Shown piece after piece: positions 1 through 5,389 of a stretch of DNA of 7,341 nucleotides; the stretch's first letter is position 1; the number at the start of each line of letters is the position of its first letter. The notes beneath the pieces are model-generated. The model was not told where the DNA came from. It saw only the letters and a program-made list of their open reading frames with translations, and searched no databases. The stretch comes from Actinomyces viscosus (GTDB lineage: Bacteria > Bacteroidota > Bacteroidia > Flavobacteriales_D > Crocinitomicaceae): the NCBI GenBank assembly GCA_943326975.2, contig CALPVI020000082.1, positions 1 to 7,341 on the forward strand, given 5' to 3'. The translations under genes and the position numbers were made by a program.

Positions 1-594
1 AGTTGTACAACTAGATATTATTGTCAAAAAAGTAATGTAACGGCTATTAAAGTAAATAATGAAGGAGAATTTGTTTGGGGTTCAAATATTGATAGAATCT
101 TCACTTATAGTGGAACAAATGTATATGATGTTGAAGTAATATATAGTAATGGTAAGTTTTATACAATTTACGCTTCTGGTTACATTGCTGAGGCAGATAA
201 AAAGAATAGAAAAAGTAGAAAGAAAAAATCAGATTTTAGAGATAGCTTTGAATATGGTGTTTTTGATTACGAAAGTGGAGCAAATTCAAAAAGCACCTTT
301 ATTGTAAATACTAAAAATGATGTTGAGAAAAAAAGTGTAAGTCCTACATCAATTGTTGTTTTTGATAATAAATTTTATGTAAATCATGAAATTCATAAAC
401 AAAAATTAGGAATGACAATTCCAGTATGTGCAGTTTCGATTGTCTGCCCTTATCTAGCTATTATTCCTTTTGTAAATGGGGATTTTAAGAAAGGATATGG
501 AAATATAGGTGTTATTTCACCAATTGATGGTGGAGGAAGTACAGACAAGAAAAAAACGCAAGTTAAGGCAAAGCCATCTACCAAAGGGAAATAA
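1..594 (+). CDS. Unrecognised protein, C-terminal 197 residues (5' end outside window)
   Basis: The first reading frame is open from base 1 to a TAA at 592-594, so this is the 3' end of a longer gene. The only ATG in frame (412) is internal and does not mark a start. I do not recognise the family. Residues 12-60 (TAIKVNNEGEFVWG..., then DVEVIYSNGKFYTIYASG) alternate in a beta-strand-like way, reminiscent of a beta-propeller or similar all-beta repeat. This is an inference from texture, not a domain match. Residues 65-80 are rich in Lys and Arg. A hydrophobic, two-cysteine stretch follows at 139-157 (PVCAVSIVCPYLAIIPFV), then Gly-rich IDGGG and a Lys-rich tail ending KPSTKGK. The end does not look like a type IX secretion sorting domain. 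A strong hairpin terminator lies 47 bases past the stop. The gene converges on the minus-strand operon with only one base between the two stop codons. Confidence 0.8.
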   Translation, partial: SCTTRYYCQKSNVTAIKVNNEGEFVWGSNIDRIFTYSGTNVYDVEVIYSNGKFYTIYASGYIAEADKKNRKSRKKKSDFRDSFEYGVFDYESGANSKSTFIVNTKNDVEKKSVSPTSIVVFDNKFYVNHEIHKQKLGMTIPVCAVSIVCPYLAIIPFVNGDFKKGYGNIGVISPIDGGGSTDKKKTQVKAKPSTKGK

Positions 595-595
595 C

Positions 596-1420
596 TTATT
601 TAAACAAAATAGGATATTCGCGTAATATATTTGATAATACAAACTCGCAATTCGTTGCGAGTTTTTGTTTTTTAATGCGTTCCTTTTTTTGAACCATTTT
701 AGAAGTTAGTGTAACATTCCCAAGATAAAATTTTGTAATAAGATTAGTGCCCCAAGCAAACATATTAATATAAGCTTGATTTAGGAAAAAATATCTAATT
801 GTTAATACAGTACCTGTATTGATTCCCATCGAAATAAACCCTTTTAGAATGTTTCCGTTAGCAATCAATCCACTTCCAGGAAGATATACTGAAAGTCGTT
901 CAAAAATTTTTTTATTTTTTAATTCATAGTATTCAAGTTCTACTAGACATTTTAAACAGTCTACATTTTGAATGTTTTTCTTGTTTATTTTTTGTCTAAT
1001 TGAATTTGCAATTGATGTATCATATGAAGAATAGATCAACAGCTTTAAAAGTAAAAAATCAAACGAAGTATCAGCAATGTTATTTTTTTCGTACTTATTT
1101 ATATAGTGCAAAGAGTAAAAAATATCTTTGTTCAAATAACTGATTACAGAAGCATTCCATAAGTAATTATTTTTATTTTTTCCTGAAAGGTACTCAGCAT
1201 CTATTCTCTTAGTTTCTTTTAATGCATCTTGATTGATCAAATTATTTTGTACATACACATTTAATTTAGTGTATAGTAATTCATTTTTCAAGGAATCATT
1301 TGGACATATAAAATACTCCATTTCTATAGAAGTCAAAATAGAATCAGAAGTATGGGTTTGTCCTTTAGATGTTTTAGTACAAAACAACAGGATGCAAGCT
1401 AGCGTAATAATTCGATGCAT
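596..1420 (-). CDS. Exported protein with C-terminal membrane hairpin (PGSGxxxxGN type), unknown function
   Basis: A 274-residue protein starting at ATG 1420, the only Met placed to give a signal peptide. Residues 1-20 look like a Sec signal (Arg3, then LACILLF) with likely cleavage SKG|Q at Gln21. Residues 25-175 are polar and probably helical, with Tyr/Leu pairs that could form TPR-like helices, although no clear TPR consensus is visible. At 181-190 is PGSGLIANGN, followed by hydrophobic stretches at about 194-212 and 216-236, then a basic segment (KKERIKKQK, 245-253). The order of parts and the PGxGxxxxGN motif match the upstream neighbour, so the two may be distant paralogues. It is the last gene of the yidD-like operon. 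Its first 47 bases overlap the end of the upstream gene, and its last codons contain the terminator of the opposing gene. Function not recognised. Confidence 0.8.
   Translation of the reverse strand: MHRIITLACILLFCTKTSKGQTHTSDSILTSIEMEYFICPNDSLKNELLYTKLNVYVQNNLINQDALKETKRIDAEYLSGKNKNNYLWNASVISYLNKDIFYSLHYINKYEKNNIADTSFDFLLLKLLIYSSYDTSIANSIRQKINKKNIQNVDCLKCLVELEYYELKNKKIFERLSVYLPGSGLIANGNILKGFISMGINTGTVLTIRYFFLNQAYINMFAWGTNLITKFYLGNVTLTSKMVQKKERIKKQKLATNCEFVLSNILREYPILFK
641..673 (+). terminator. Rho-independent terminator of the left-edge plus-strand gene
   Basis: A perfect 10-bp stem, AAACTCGCAA (641-650) and TTGCGAGTTT (655-664), encloses a TTCG loop. It is followed by T-rich sequence to 673 (five T, one G, six T, counting from 662). 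In the opposite direction the hairpin is followed by GTATTATC, which lacks a T-run, so it should stop plus-strand transcription only. It lies wholly inside the coding sequence of the convergent minus-strand gene, where it encodes roughly residues 253-260. Confidence 0.85.
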
Positions 1421-2162
1421 TAATTAGTAATTGATGTTTTGTATCTATTTTTTTTGCTTTTGTATCTCGATAACTTCCAATAAAGCTTGAGAAATAATAA
1501 CCTGAAAAAAAGCCTGCATTTAAAGCTGTAATAGGTTTCAGAAGACCAAAATTTCGAACACTTTCTATAATTTGAAGTGCGAGAACGGAAATAGGTAGAG
1601 CCTCAGCAAAAAACGCTTTTTTATTACCTATATAAAGTTCTCCTAATCCAGGAATTATGGATAAGGAGAAAGCTATGATGGGTTTTTTACGGAATGCTTT
1701 TTGATAAAGTTGAAAATCATTTTTTAAGGTTAATGGAATTGAATCGATGCAAATGTTAATTGGATTTTCAAGTTGAAAGTAGAAGTTAAAAATAGTTTTT
1801 ACATCAAACGATAAATCCGAGTTTTTTAATGTATTAAACCATTTGTCTCTAAATTCATTTTTTACAGTAAGCATCTTTAAAGAAGACATTATGATAAAAT
1901 TTGAATCATTTAGTGCAATTGATTTACATTTTTCAATTGATGACAAAAGCATAGAATCATTGTCATATTGAAAATGATATTTAGCTTCTAGGTATGATAT
2001 TGAATCTGAAGTACTATTGATTTGGTGTATATAAGTCCAATGTTCTTTTTTAAGTTTGGAATGGCTTAAATGAGATATGAATTCAAAATTAATTTGAGTC
2101 AACCCATTTTCACTTTGGATGAGTAAAAAACAGCAAATTACTATTTTTAGTAGTTTATTCAA
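1374..2162 (-). CDS. Exported protein with PGLGELYxGN membrane hairpin, unknown function
   Basis: A 262-residue protein. The start is TTG at 2162; no ATG is available nearby in frame, and this start gives a well-formed signal peptide (MNKLLKIVICCFLLIQ) with a possible cleavage before Gln23. Start and upstream stop overlap by 8 bases, which suggests translational coupling with the yidD-like gene. Residues 30-155 are polar and probably helical. Residues 157-160 (FRKK) lead into a hydrophobic region: 161-175, 183-199 and 207-229. The motif PGLGELYIGN at 171-180 recalls the PG(L/M)GQxYxG turn of TM2 and DUF5683-like membrane hairpins; that likeness is by eye only. The downstream neighbour has the same layout. 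The gene's last 47 bases overlap the downstream gene in another frame. Function unknown; a role with the YidD-like protein at the membrane is inferred only from the operon. Confidence 0.8.
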   Translation of the reverse strand: MNKLLKIVICCFLLIQSENGLTQINFEFISHLSHSKLKKEHWTYIHQINSTSDSISYLEAKYHFQYDNDSMLLSSIEKCKSIALNDSNFIIMSSLKMLTVKNEFRDKWFNTLKNSDLSFDVKTIFNFYFQLENPINICIDSIPLTLKNDFQLYQKAFRKKPIIAFSLSIIPGLGELYIGNKKAFFAEALPISVLALQIIESVRNFGLLKPITALNAGFFSGYYFSSFIGSYRDTKAKKIDTKHQLLINASNYYASLHPVVLY

Positions 2163-2595
2163 TAGGATTAATAATTTTTCCGTTTTTATTAATTCTATAC
2201 TGACATACTTCTTTATCGATATTTGCTTGACAGCAACTTAATTGATGTAAACCAATTAAAGTTCCTTTTATAAGTCCGTATTTTTCGATGTTTTTTTTCG
2301 TGAATTCAGAACAACTTATTTCATACATACAATTCGCTGAAATTTGTTCAGAAATTATATTTTGGTAAATATACAACAGAGAACCAGCTAAATAGTTTAA
2401 GGGATTGTATTTAGAATTGTTAAATTGGAGCATACTCCTTTTTTGTTGGATTGGGATAGAATAATTTGAAAACGTTTCGTTTAATATTTGTTTTTGCAAT
2501 GAATCGGATTTAACTTGAGAAAAACAAAAATTAAAAAATAGAAGACTAATTAGTAAAATATTCGATTTATGTAGTATTTTATTTATATCTTTCAT
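2155..2595 (-). CDS. YidD-like (membrane protein insertion efficiency factor family) protein with signal peptide
   Basis: A 146-residue protein starting at ATG 2595. Residues 68-122 match the YidD family pattern: YQ (77-78), IS (81-82), CxY (89-91), SCSxF (94-98), then KYGLIKGTLIG (105-115) and Cys121/Cys122. This mirrors the canonical YQxxISPxxxxxCRFxPTCSxY...GxxKG...C layout, so all three family cysteines appear kept. Canonical YidD is a short inner-membrane-associated protein (about 70-85 residues) that assists YidC. This one has an added N-terminal signal peptide (hydrophobic 12-25, probable cleavage CFS|Q at Gln27) and a polar linker at 28-65. The conserved Pro after IS, the Pro in PTC, and the C-terminal GGxDPVP are all missing. 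I therefore call family membership but not equivalence to E. coli YidD, and leave the symbol empty. First gene of the minus-strand operon. Confidence 0.85.
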   Translation of the reverse strand: MKDINKILHKSNILLISLLFFNFCFSQVKSDSLQKQILNETFSNYSIPIQQKRSMLQFNNSKYNPLNYLAGSLLYIYQNIISEQISANCMYEISCSEFTKKNIEKYGLIKGTLIGLHQLSCCQANIDKEVCQYRINKNGKIINPIE

Positions 2596-2615
2596 GTAAG
2601 AATTATGCTTTCATT

Positions 2616-2623
2616 CAAATTTA
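2616..2623 (-). promoter_or_regulatory. Probable -7 box for the yidD-like operon
   Basis: On the minus strand, TAAATTTG (2623 to 2616) fits the Bacteroidetes -7 consensus TAnnTTTG exactly. It would start transcription near 2610, about 15 bases before the ATG at 2595. No TTTG or TTG is visible at the expected -33 spacing, so it is either a weak promoter or a chance match in AT-rich DNA. Confidence 0.4.
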
Positions 2624-2689
2624 ATGAAATATATTAGTTGATATTATGCGTAATCAAGCCATTCATCAAAAAAATATTGTTAATAACAT

Positions 2690-2719
2690 TTTGAAGAATA
2701 AAAATTAATTGTATATTTG
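2690..2719 (+). promoter_or_regulatory. Promoter of rplU-rpmA (Bacteroidetes type)
   Basis: TTTG at 2690-2693 (-33 element) and TATATTTG at 2712-2719 (-7 element, exact TAnnTTTG) are separated by 18 bases, close to normal for the Bacteroidetes primary sigma factor. Transcription would begin near 2725, giving a leader of about 35 bases before the rplU ATG at 2761. That is too short for a large r-protein leader structure, and no clear hairpin is seen in it. Confidence 0.7.
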
Positions 2720-2760
2720 CGTTCCTATTTTAGGATAAATAATAATTAAAAACAAGCTAT

Positions 2761-3072
2761 ATGTACGCAATTGTAGAGATAGCAGGGCAGCAGTTCAAAG
2801 TGCAAAAAGATCAAAAGATTTTTGTACACCGTTTAAATGAAGAAATCGGAGCGAAAGTTTCTTTCGATAGAGTTCTTTTAGTTGATAATGGTGGTAAAAT
2901 CAATGTTGGCGCCCCAGCTATATCAGGAGCTTCGGTTTCTGCAGAAGTAAATGATCACGTAAAAGGTGATAAAGTAATCGTTTTCCGTAAGAAAAGACGT
3001 AAAGGTTACAAGAAAAGAAATGGTCATCGTCAAAGTTTTACAACGATTACTATTACAGACATTAAAGCTTAA
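2761..3072 (+). CDS. rplU: 50S ribosomal protein L21
   Basis: A 103-residue protein of normal length for bacterial L21, which binds 23S rRNA in the large subunit. It opens with the family hallmark MYAIVEIAGQQFKV and carries the basic signature FRKKRRKGYKKRNGHRQ at about 75-91, followed by FTTITITDI. The ATG at 2761 is the natural start because the conserved N-terminus begins there. It lies behind a clear Bacteroidetes promoter and is followed 51 bases later by rpmA, the conserved L21-L27 pair found in most bacteria. The pair ends at a shared terminator. Confidence 0.99.
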   Translation: MYAIVEIAGQQFKVQKDQKIFVHRLNEEIGAKVSFDRVLLVDNGGKINVGAPAISGASVSAEVNDHVKGDKVIVFRKKRRKGYKKRNGHRQSFTTITITDIKA

Positions 3073-3123
3073 TATTGAACTTCTTCTTTTTAAGAGATTA
3101 ATTAGAAGGTAAATTGAAAAACA

Positions 3124-3393
3124 ATGGCACATAAAAAAGGAGTCGGTAGTTCGAAAAACGGTCGTGAGTCTGAAAGCAAACGTTTAGGAGTGAAAATCTT
3201 TGGTGGACAAGCTGCTATCGCAGGAAATATTATCGTTCGTCAAAGAGGAACACGTCATCATGCTGGAGCAAATGTTGGTATTGGAAAAGACCACACATTA
3301 TTCGCTTTAACTGATGGTTTAGTAGAATTCCGTAAGAAAAAAGATAATCGTTCATTTGTATCTGTAGTTCCATTTGAAACTGCTGAAGCATAA
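3124..3393 (+). CDS. rpmA: 50S ribosomal protein L27
   Basis: An 89-residue protein of normal L27 length. The N-terminus MAHKKGVGSSKNGRESESKRLGVK is the conserved tail that reaches toward the peptidyl transferase centre. The body contains GNIIVRQRGTRHHAGANVGIGKDHTLFAL, the family signature region. It starts directly with MAHKKG, without the short cleaved N-terminal extension known from Firmicutes. It is preceded by an A-rich leader (TTGAAAAACA) and no Shine-Dalgarno sequence, as usual in this phylum. Co-transcribed with rplU. Confidence 0.99.
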   Translation: MAHKKGVGSSKNGRESESKRLGVKIFGGQAAIAGNIIVRQRGTRHHAGANVGIGKDHTLFALTDGLVEFRKKKDNRSFVSVVPFETAEA

Positions 3394-3411
3394 TAGAATG
3401 CATTTAAGATT

Positions 3412-3443
3412 AAAAGCGAGCATAATATGCTCGCTTTTTTTTT
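3412..3443 (+). terminator. Rho-independent terminator of rplU-rpmA
   Basis: GCGAGCAT (3416-3423) pairs perfectly with ATGCTCGC (3427-3434) around a three-base loop. Flanking AAAA/TTTT extends the stem, and nine T residues follow from 3435 to 3443. It starts 18 bases after the rpmA stop codon and separates the ribosomal pair from serS. Confidence 0.92.
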
Positions 3444-3507
3444 GCTTTTCATTTTAATATTTTTTTGAAATATTTAGTTAACTTAGTACCTCAAAACACT
3501 TTCAAAC

Positions 3508-4779
3508 ATGCTCGAAATACAACGTATTCGTAACGAAAAAGAAGCTGTCATAGAAGGCTTAAAAAAAAGAAATATTGATGCTACAGAAACAATTGAAAAA
3601 TTATTGGATGTAGATCATCAATGGAGAAATTCTAAATCTGAATTAGAAAGCATTGCCGCTGAGTTAAATACAATCGCTAAAGAAATTGGAGATTTATTCA
3701 AACAAGGTAAACAAGAGGAAGCAAATGCTGCTAAATCAAAAACAGCAGATTTAAAGGCGAAAGAATCTGAATTGAAAGTGATAGTTGATAGTTTTGAAAA
3801 CGATATCACACAGCTTTTATATCAATTACCAAACGTTCCAAATGAGCTTGTTCCTGCAGGGAAAAATGAATTGGATAACGAGACTATTTTAGAGGTTGGT
3901 ACTAAAAGAGAATATGATTTTGAAGCTGTTCCACATTGGGATTTAGCAAAAAAATATGACCTAATTGATTTTGAGTTAGGTGTTAAAATAACAGGAGCAG
4001 GTTTCCCAATTTACAAAGGGAAGGGTGCTAAATTACAAAGAGCTTTAATCGCTTTTTTCTTAGAAGAAGCAGAGAAAGCAGGTTATCAAGAGTTTATTCC
4101 ACCATTAGTTGTAAATGAAGCAAGTGGTTACGGTACAGGGCAGTTGCCAGACAAAGAGGGGCAAATGTACTATGTGAATGAAGATGATTTGTATTTAATT
4201 CCTACTGCTGAAGTACCATTAACAAATATCTATAGAGATGTAATTTTGCCAACAGATAATTTTTCTATTAAAATGACAGGATATACACCTTGTTTTAGAA
4301 GAGAAGCTGGTTCGTATGGGAAAGATGTTAGAGGTTTGAATCGTTTGCATCAGTTTGATAAAGTAGAAATTGTTCGTATTGAGCATCCTACGAATACAGA
4401 AAAAGCCTTGAATGAAATGATAGACCATGTAAAAGGTTTACTTGAGAAATTAGGTTTACACTACAGGATTTTAAGATTATGTGGAGGAGATACTGGTTTT
4501 GCATCAGCATTGACGTATGATTTTGAAGTTTATTCTGCTGCTCAAGAAAAATGGTTAGAAGTAAGTTCAGTATCTCGTTTTGATACTTTTCAATCGACTC
4601 GATTGAAATTAAGATTTAGAGGAGAAGATAAGAAAACGCAATTGTGTCATACTTTAAATGGAAGCGCATTAGCTCTTCCAAGAATTGTTGCCTCTTTAAT
4701 GGAGAATCATCAAACGCCAGAAGGTATTGTGATACCTGAAGCTTTAAGGAAATATACTGGTTTCGACATTATTAATTAA
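3508..4779 (+). CDS. serS: Serine--tRNA ligase
   Basis: A 423-residue class II aminoacyl-tRNA synthetase of full family length. It activates serine with ATP and charges tRNA-Ser, and probably also tRNA-Sec if one is present. Residues 1-105 form the long antiparallel coiled-coil arm that contacts the tRNA variable arm (heptad-rich, many Lys/Glu/Ala). The catalytic core follows. Motif 1 runs through about 165-200 (FPIYKGKGAKLQRAL...IPP). The serine-site loop TAEVPLTN is at 233-240, motif 2 FRREAGSYGKDVRGL at 263-277 and motif 3 LNGSALALPR at 383-392. The ATG at 3508 begins the usual MLEIQRIRNEKE N-terminus. The gene is bracketed by terminators, so it is probably transcribed alone. A possible weak promoter is TTG at 3465-3467 with TAGTACCT at 3484-3491, but the match is poor. 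No T-box-like leader fits in the 114-base gap upstream. Confidence 0.99.
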   Translation: MLEIQRIRNEKEAVIEGLKKRNIDATETIEKLLDVDHQWRNSKSELESIAAELNTIAKEIGDLFKQGKQEEANAAKSKTADLKAKESELKVIVDSFENDITQLLYQLPNVPNELVPAGKNELDNETILEVGTKREYDFEAVPHWDLAKKYDLIDFELGVKITGAGFPIYKGKGAKLQRALIAFFLEEAEKAGYQEFIPPLVVNEASGYGTGQLPDKEGQMYYVNEDDLYLIPTAEVPLTNIYRDVILPTDNFSIKMTGYTPCFRREAGSYGKDVRGLNRLHQFDKVEIVRIEHPTNTEKALNEMIDHVKGLLEKLGLHYRILRLCGGDTGFASALTYDFEVYSAAQEKWLEVSSVSRFDTFQSTRLKLRFRGEDKKTQLCHTLNGSALALPRIVASLMENHQTPEGIVIPEALRKYTGFDIIN

Positions 4780-4784
4780 TATTT

Positions 4785-4811
4785 AAACCGCTCTAAAAGA
4801 GCGGTTTTTTT
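4785..4811 (+). terminator. Rho-independent terminator of serS
   Basis: A perfect 10-bp stem, AAACCGCTCT (4785-4794) and AGAGCGGTTT (4798-4807), closes on an AAA loop and runs into seven T residues (4805-4811). It begins five bases after the serS stop codon. Confidence 0.92.
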
Positions 4812-4812
4812 G

Positions 4813-4820
4813 TATATTTG
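4813..4820 (+). promoter_or_regulatory. Probable -7 box of the lipoprotein/TPR operon
   Basis: TATATTTG is an exact TAnnTTTG match and is identical to the -7 box of rplU. It sits one base after the T-run of the serS terminator. Transcription would begin near 4826, about 16 bases before the ATG at 4842. The -33 position falls inside the terminator stem and has no TTG, so the promoter would rely on the -7 element or on an activator. Confidence 0.5.
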
Positions 4821-4841
4821 ATAAATTCACTTGAGCATTTG

Positions 4842-5381
4842 ATGAAATATTTTTACTTTATAATTATATCATTTTTATTTTTTTCGTGTGTTGATTTACA
4901 AAAATCTTCACAGTTAGCATCGATTGAAAAAATGGTGAAATCATTGGATAGTATGCAGATTGTATTGAATGAGCATCCTATTGATGTGATTCAAGAACAA
5001 AAGAAAATATATTCGCAGTTAGAGGCAAAAATTAGAATAAATATTGATGTGTCAGATACTATTAATCTTGAACTTGGAAAAAAGCTTGATGCAATCAAAA
5101 CAATGAGAGAAAAGTTTTTACCGTTAACAATCGCATTTGATCAATTGAACTTAAACATTTCAAAAGAGAAGAAAAATCTAATTAATTTAAAATTAGATAT
5201 AACGAATAGTAATGGAGAAAGAGGAGAATATCAAAAAAATTTGGACTTTGAAATGAAGAATTTTTCTGGATTGAAAAGTGAATTAGAAAATTACACAACA
5301 ACACGTAAAGAAGTAATAACTATTTTCAATCAAAATAAAATTGAATTTGAAAAATTTGCCAACGCATTAGAAAATAATTAA
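4842..5381 (+). CDS. Small coiled-coil lipoprotein, unknown function
   Basis: A 179-residue protein from ATG 4842. An earlier in-frame TTG at 4818 lies inside the predicted -7 box and would spoil the signal peptide, so ATG 4842 is preferred. MKYFYFIIISFLFFSC has one Lys, a hydrophobic core and a lipobox-like FFS|C with Cys16 as the lipidation site, predicting a lipoprotein of the cell envelope. The sequence after Cys (VDLQKSSQ) lacks the acidic run typical of some surface-export lipoprotein signals, so a periplasm-facing position is more likely. The rest is highly charged and mostly helical, with Leu/Ile heptads at about 20-75 and 100-175 suggesting coiled coil. No family recognised. It ends 8 bases before the TPR gene, so the two are almost surely co-transcribed and may act together. 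Confidence 0.85.
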   Translation: MKYFYFIIISFLFFSCVDLQKSSQLASIEKMVKSLDSMQIVLNEHPIDVIQEQKKIYSQLEAKIRINIDVSDTINLELGKKLDAIKTMREKFLPLTIAFDQLNLNISKEKKNLINLKLDITNSNGERGEYQKNLDFEMKNFSGLKSELENYTTTRKEVITIFNQNKIEFEKFANALENN

Positions 5382-5389
5382 TAAAATAA

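Noticed and set aside
412..594. A stand-alone 60-residue gene starting at the ATG at 412
   Set aside because: The same frame is open all the way back to base 1, so this ATG is an internal Met of a longer protein.
641..664. Terminator for the minus-strand operon
   Set aside because: On that strand the hairpin is followed by GTATTATC rather than a T-run, and it precedes the stop codon. No convincing minus-strand terminator was found before 540.
1233..1427. Plus-strand open frame opposite the minus-strand cassette
   Set aside because: It is antisense to a signal-peptide-bearing gene, has no promoter-like sequence in front of it and no recognisable product.
2673..2690. TGTTA-A-TAACA inverted repeat as an operator upstream of rplU
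   Set aside because: The arms are only 5 bp in very AT-rich DNA and are readily explained by chance.
3073..3123. CTTCT...AGAAG pairing between rplU and rpmA as an attenuator
   Set aside because: It is a short, AT-rich stem with a long loop and no T-run, and there is no reason to separate the two ribosomal genes.
2923..3452. Minus-strand open frames across rplU and rpmA (2923-3132 and 3258-3452)
   Set aside because: They are antisense to unmistakable ribosomal protein genes and have no family resemblance of their own.
3394..3507. T-box or other leader regulation of serS
   Set aside because: The gap is mostly the rpmA terminator followed by A/T-rich sequence, with no T-box motif or antiterminator hairpin.
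3618..4428. Minus-strand open frames inside serS (3618-3809 and 4219-4428)
   Set aside because: They are shadows of the well-conserved SerRS coding sequence.
4818..4841. An 8-residue N-terminal extension of the lipoprotein from TTG 4818
   Set aside because: The TTG lies within the predicted -7 box, upstream of the likely transcript start, and would put an acidic polar segment ahead of the signal peptide.
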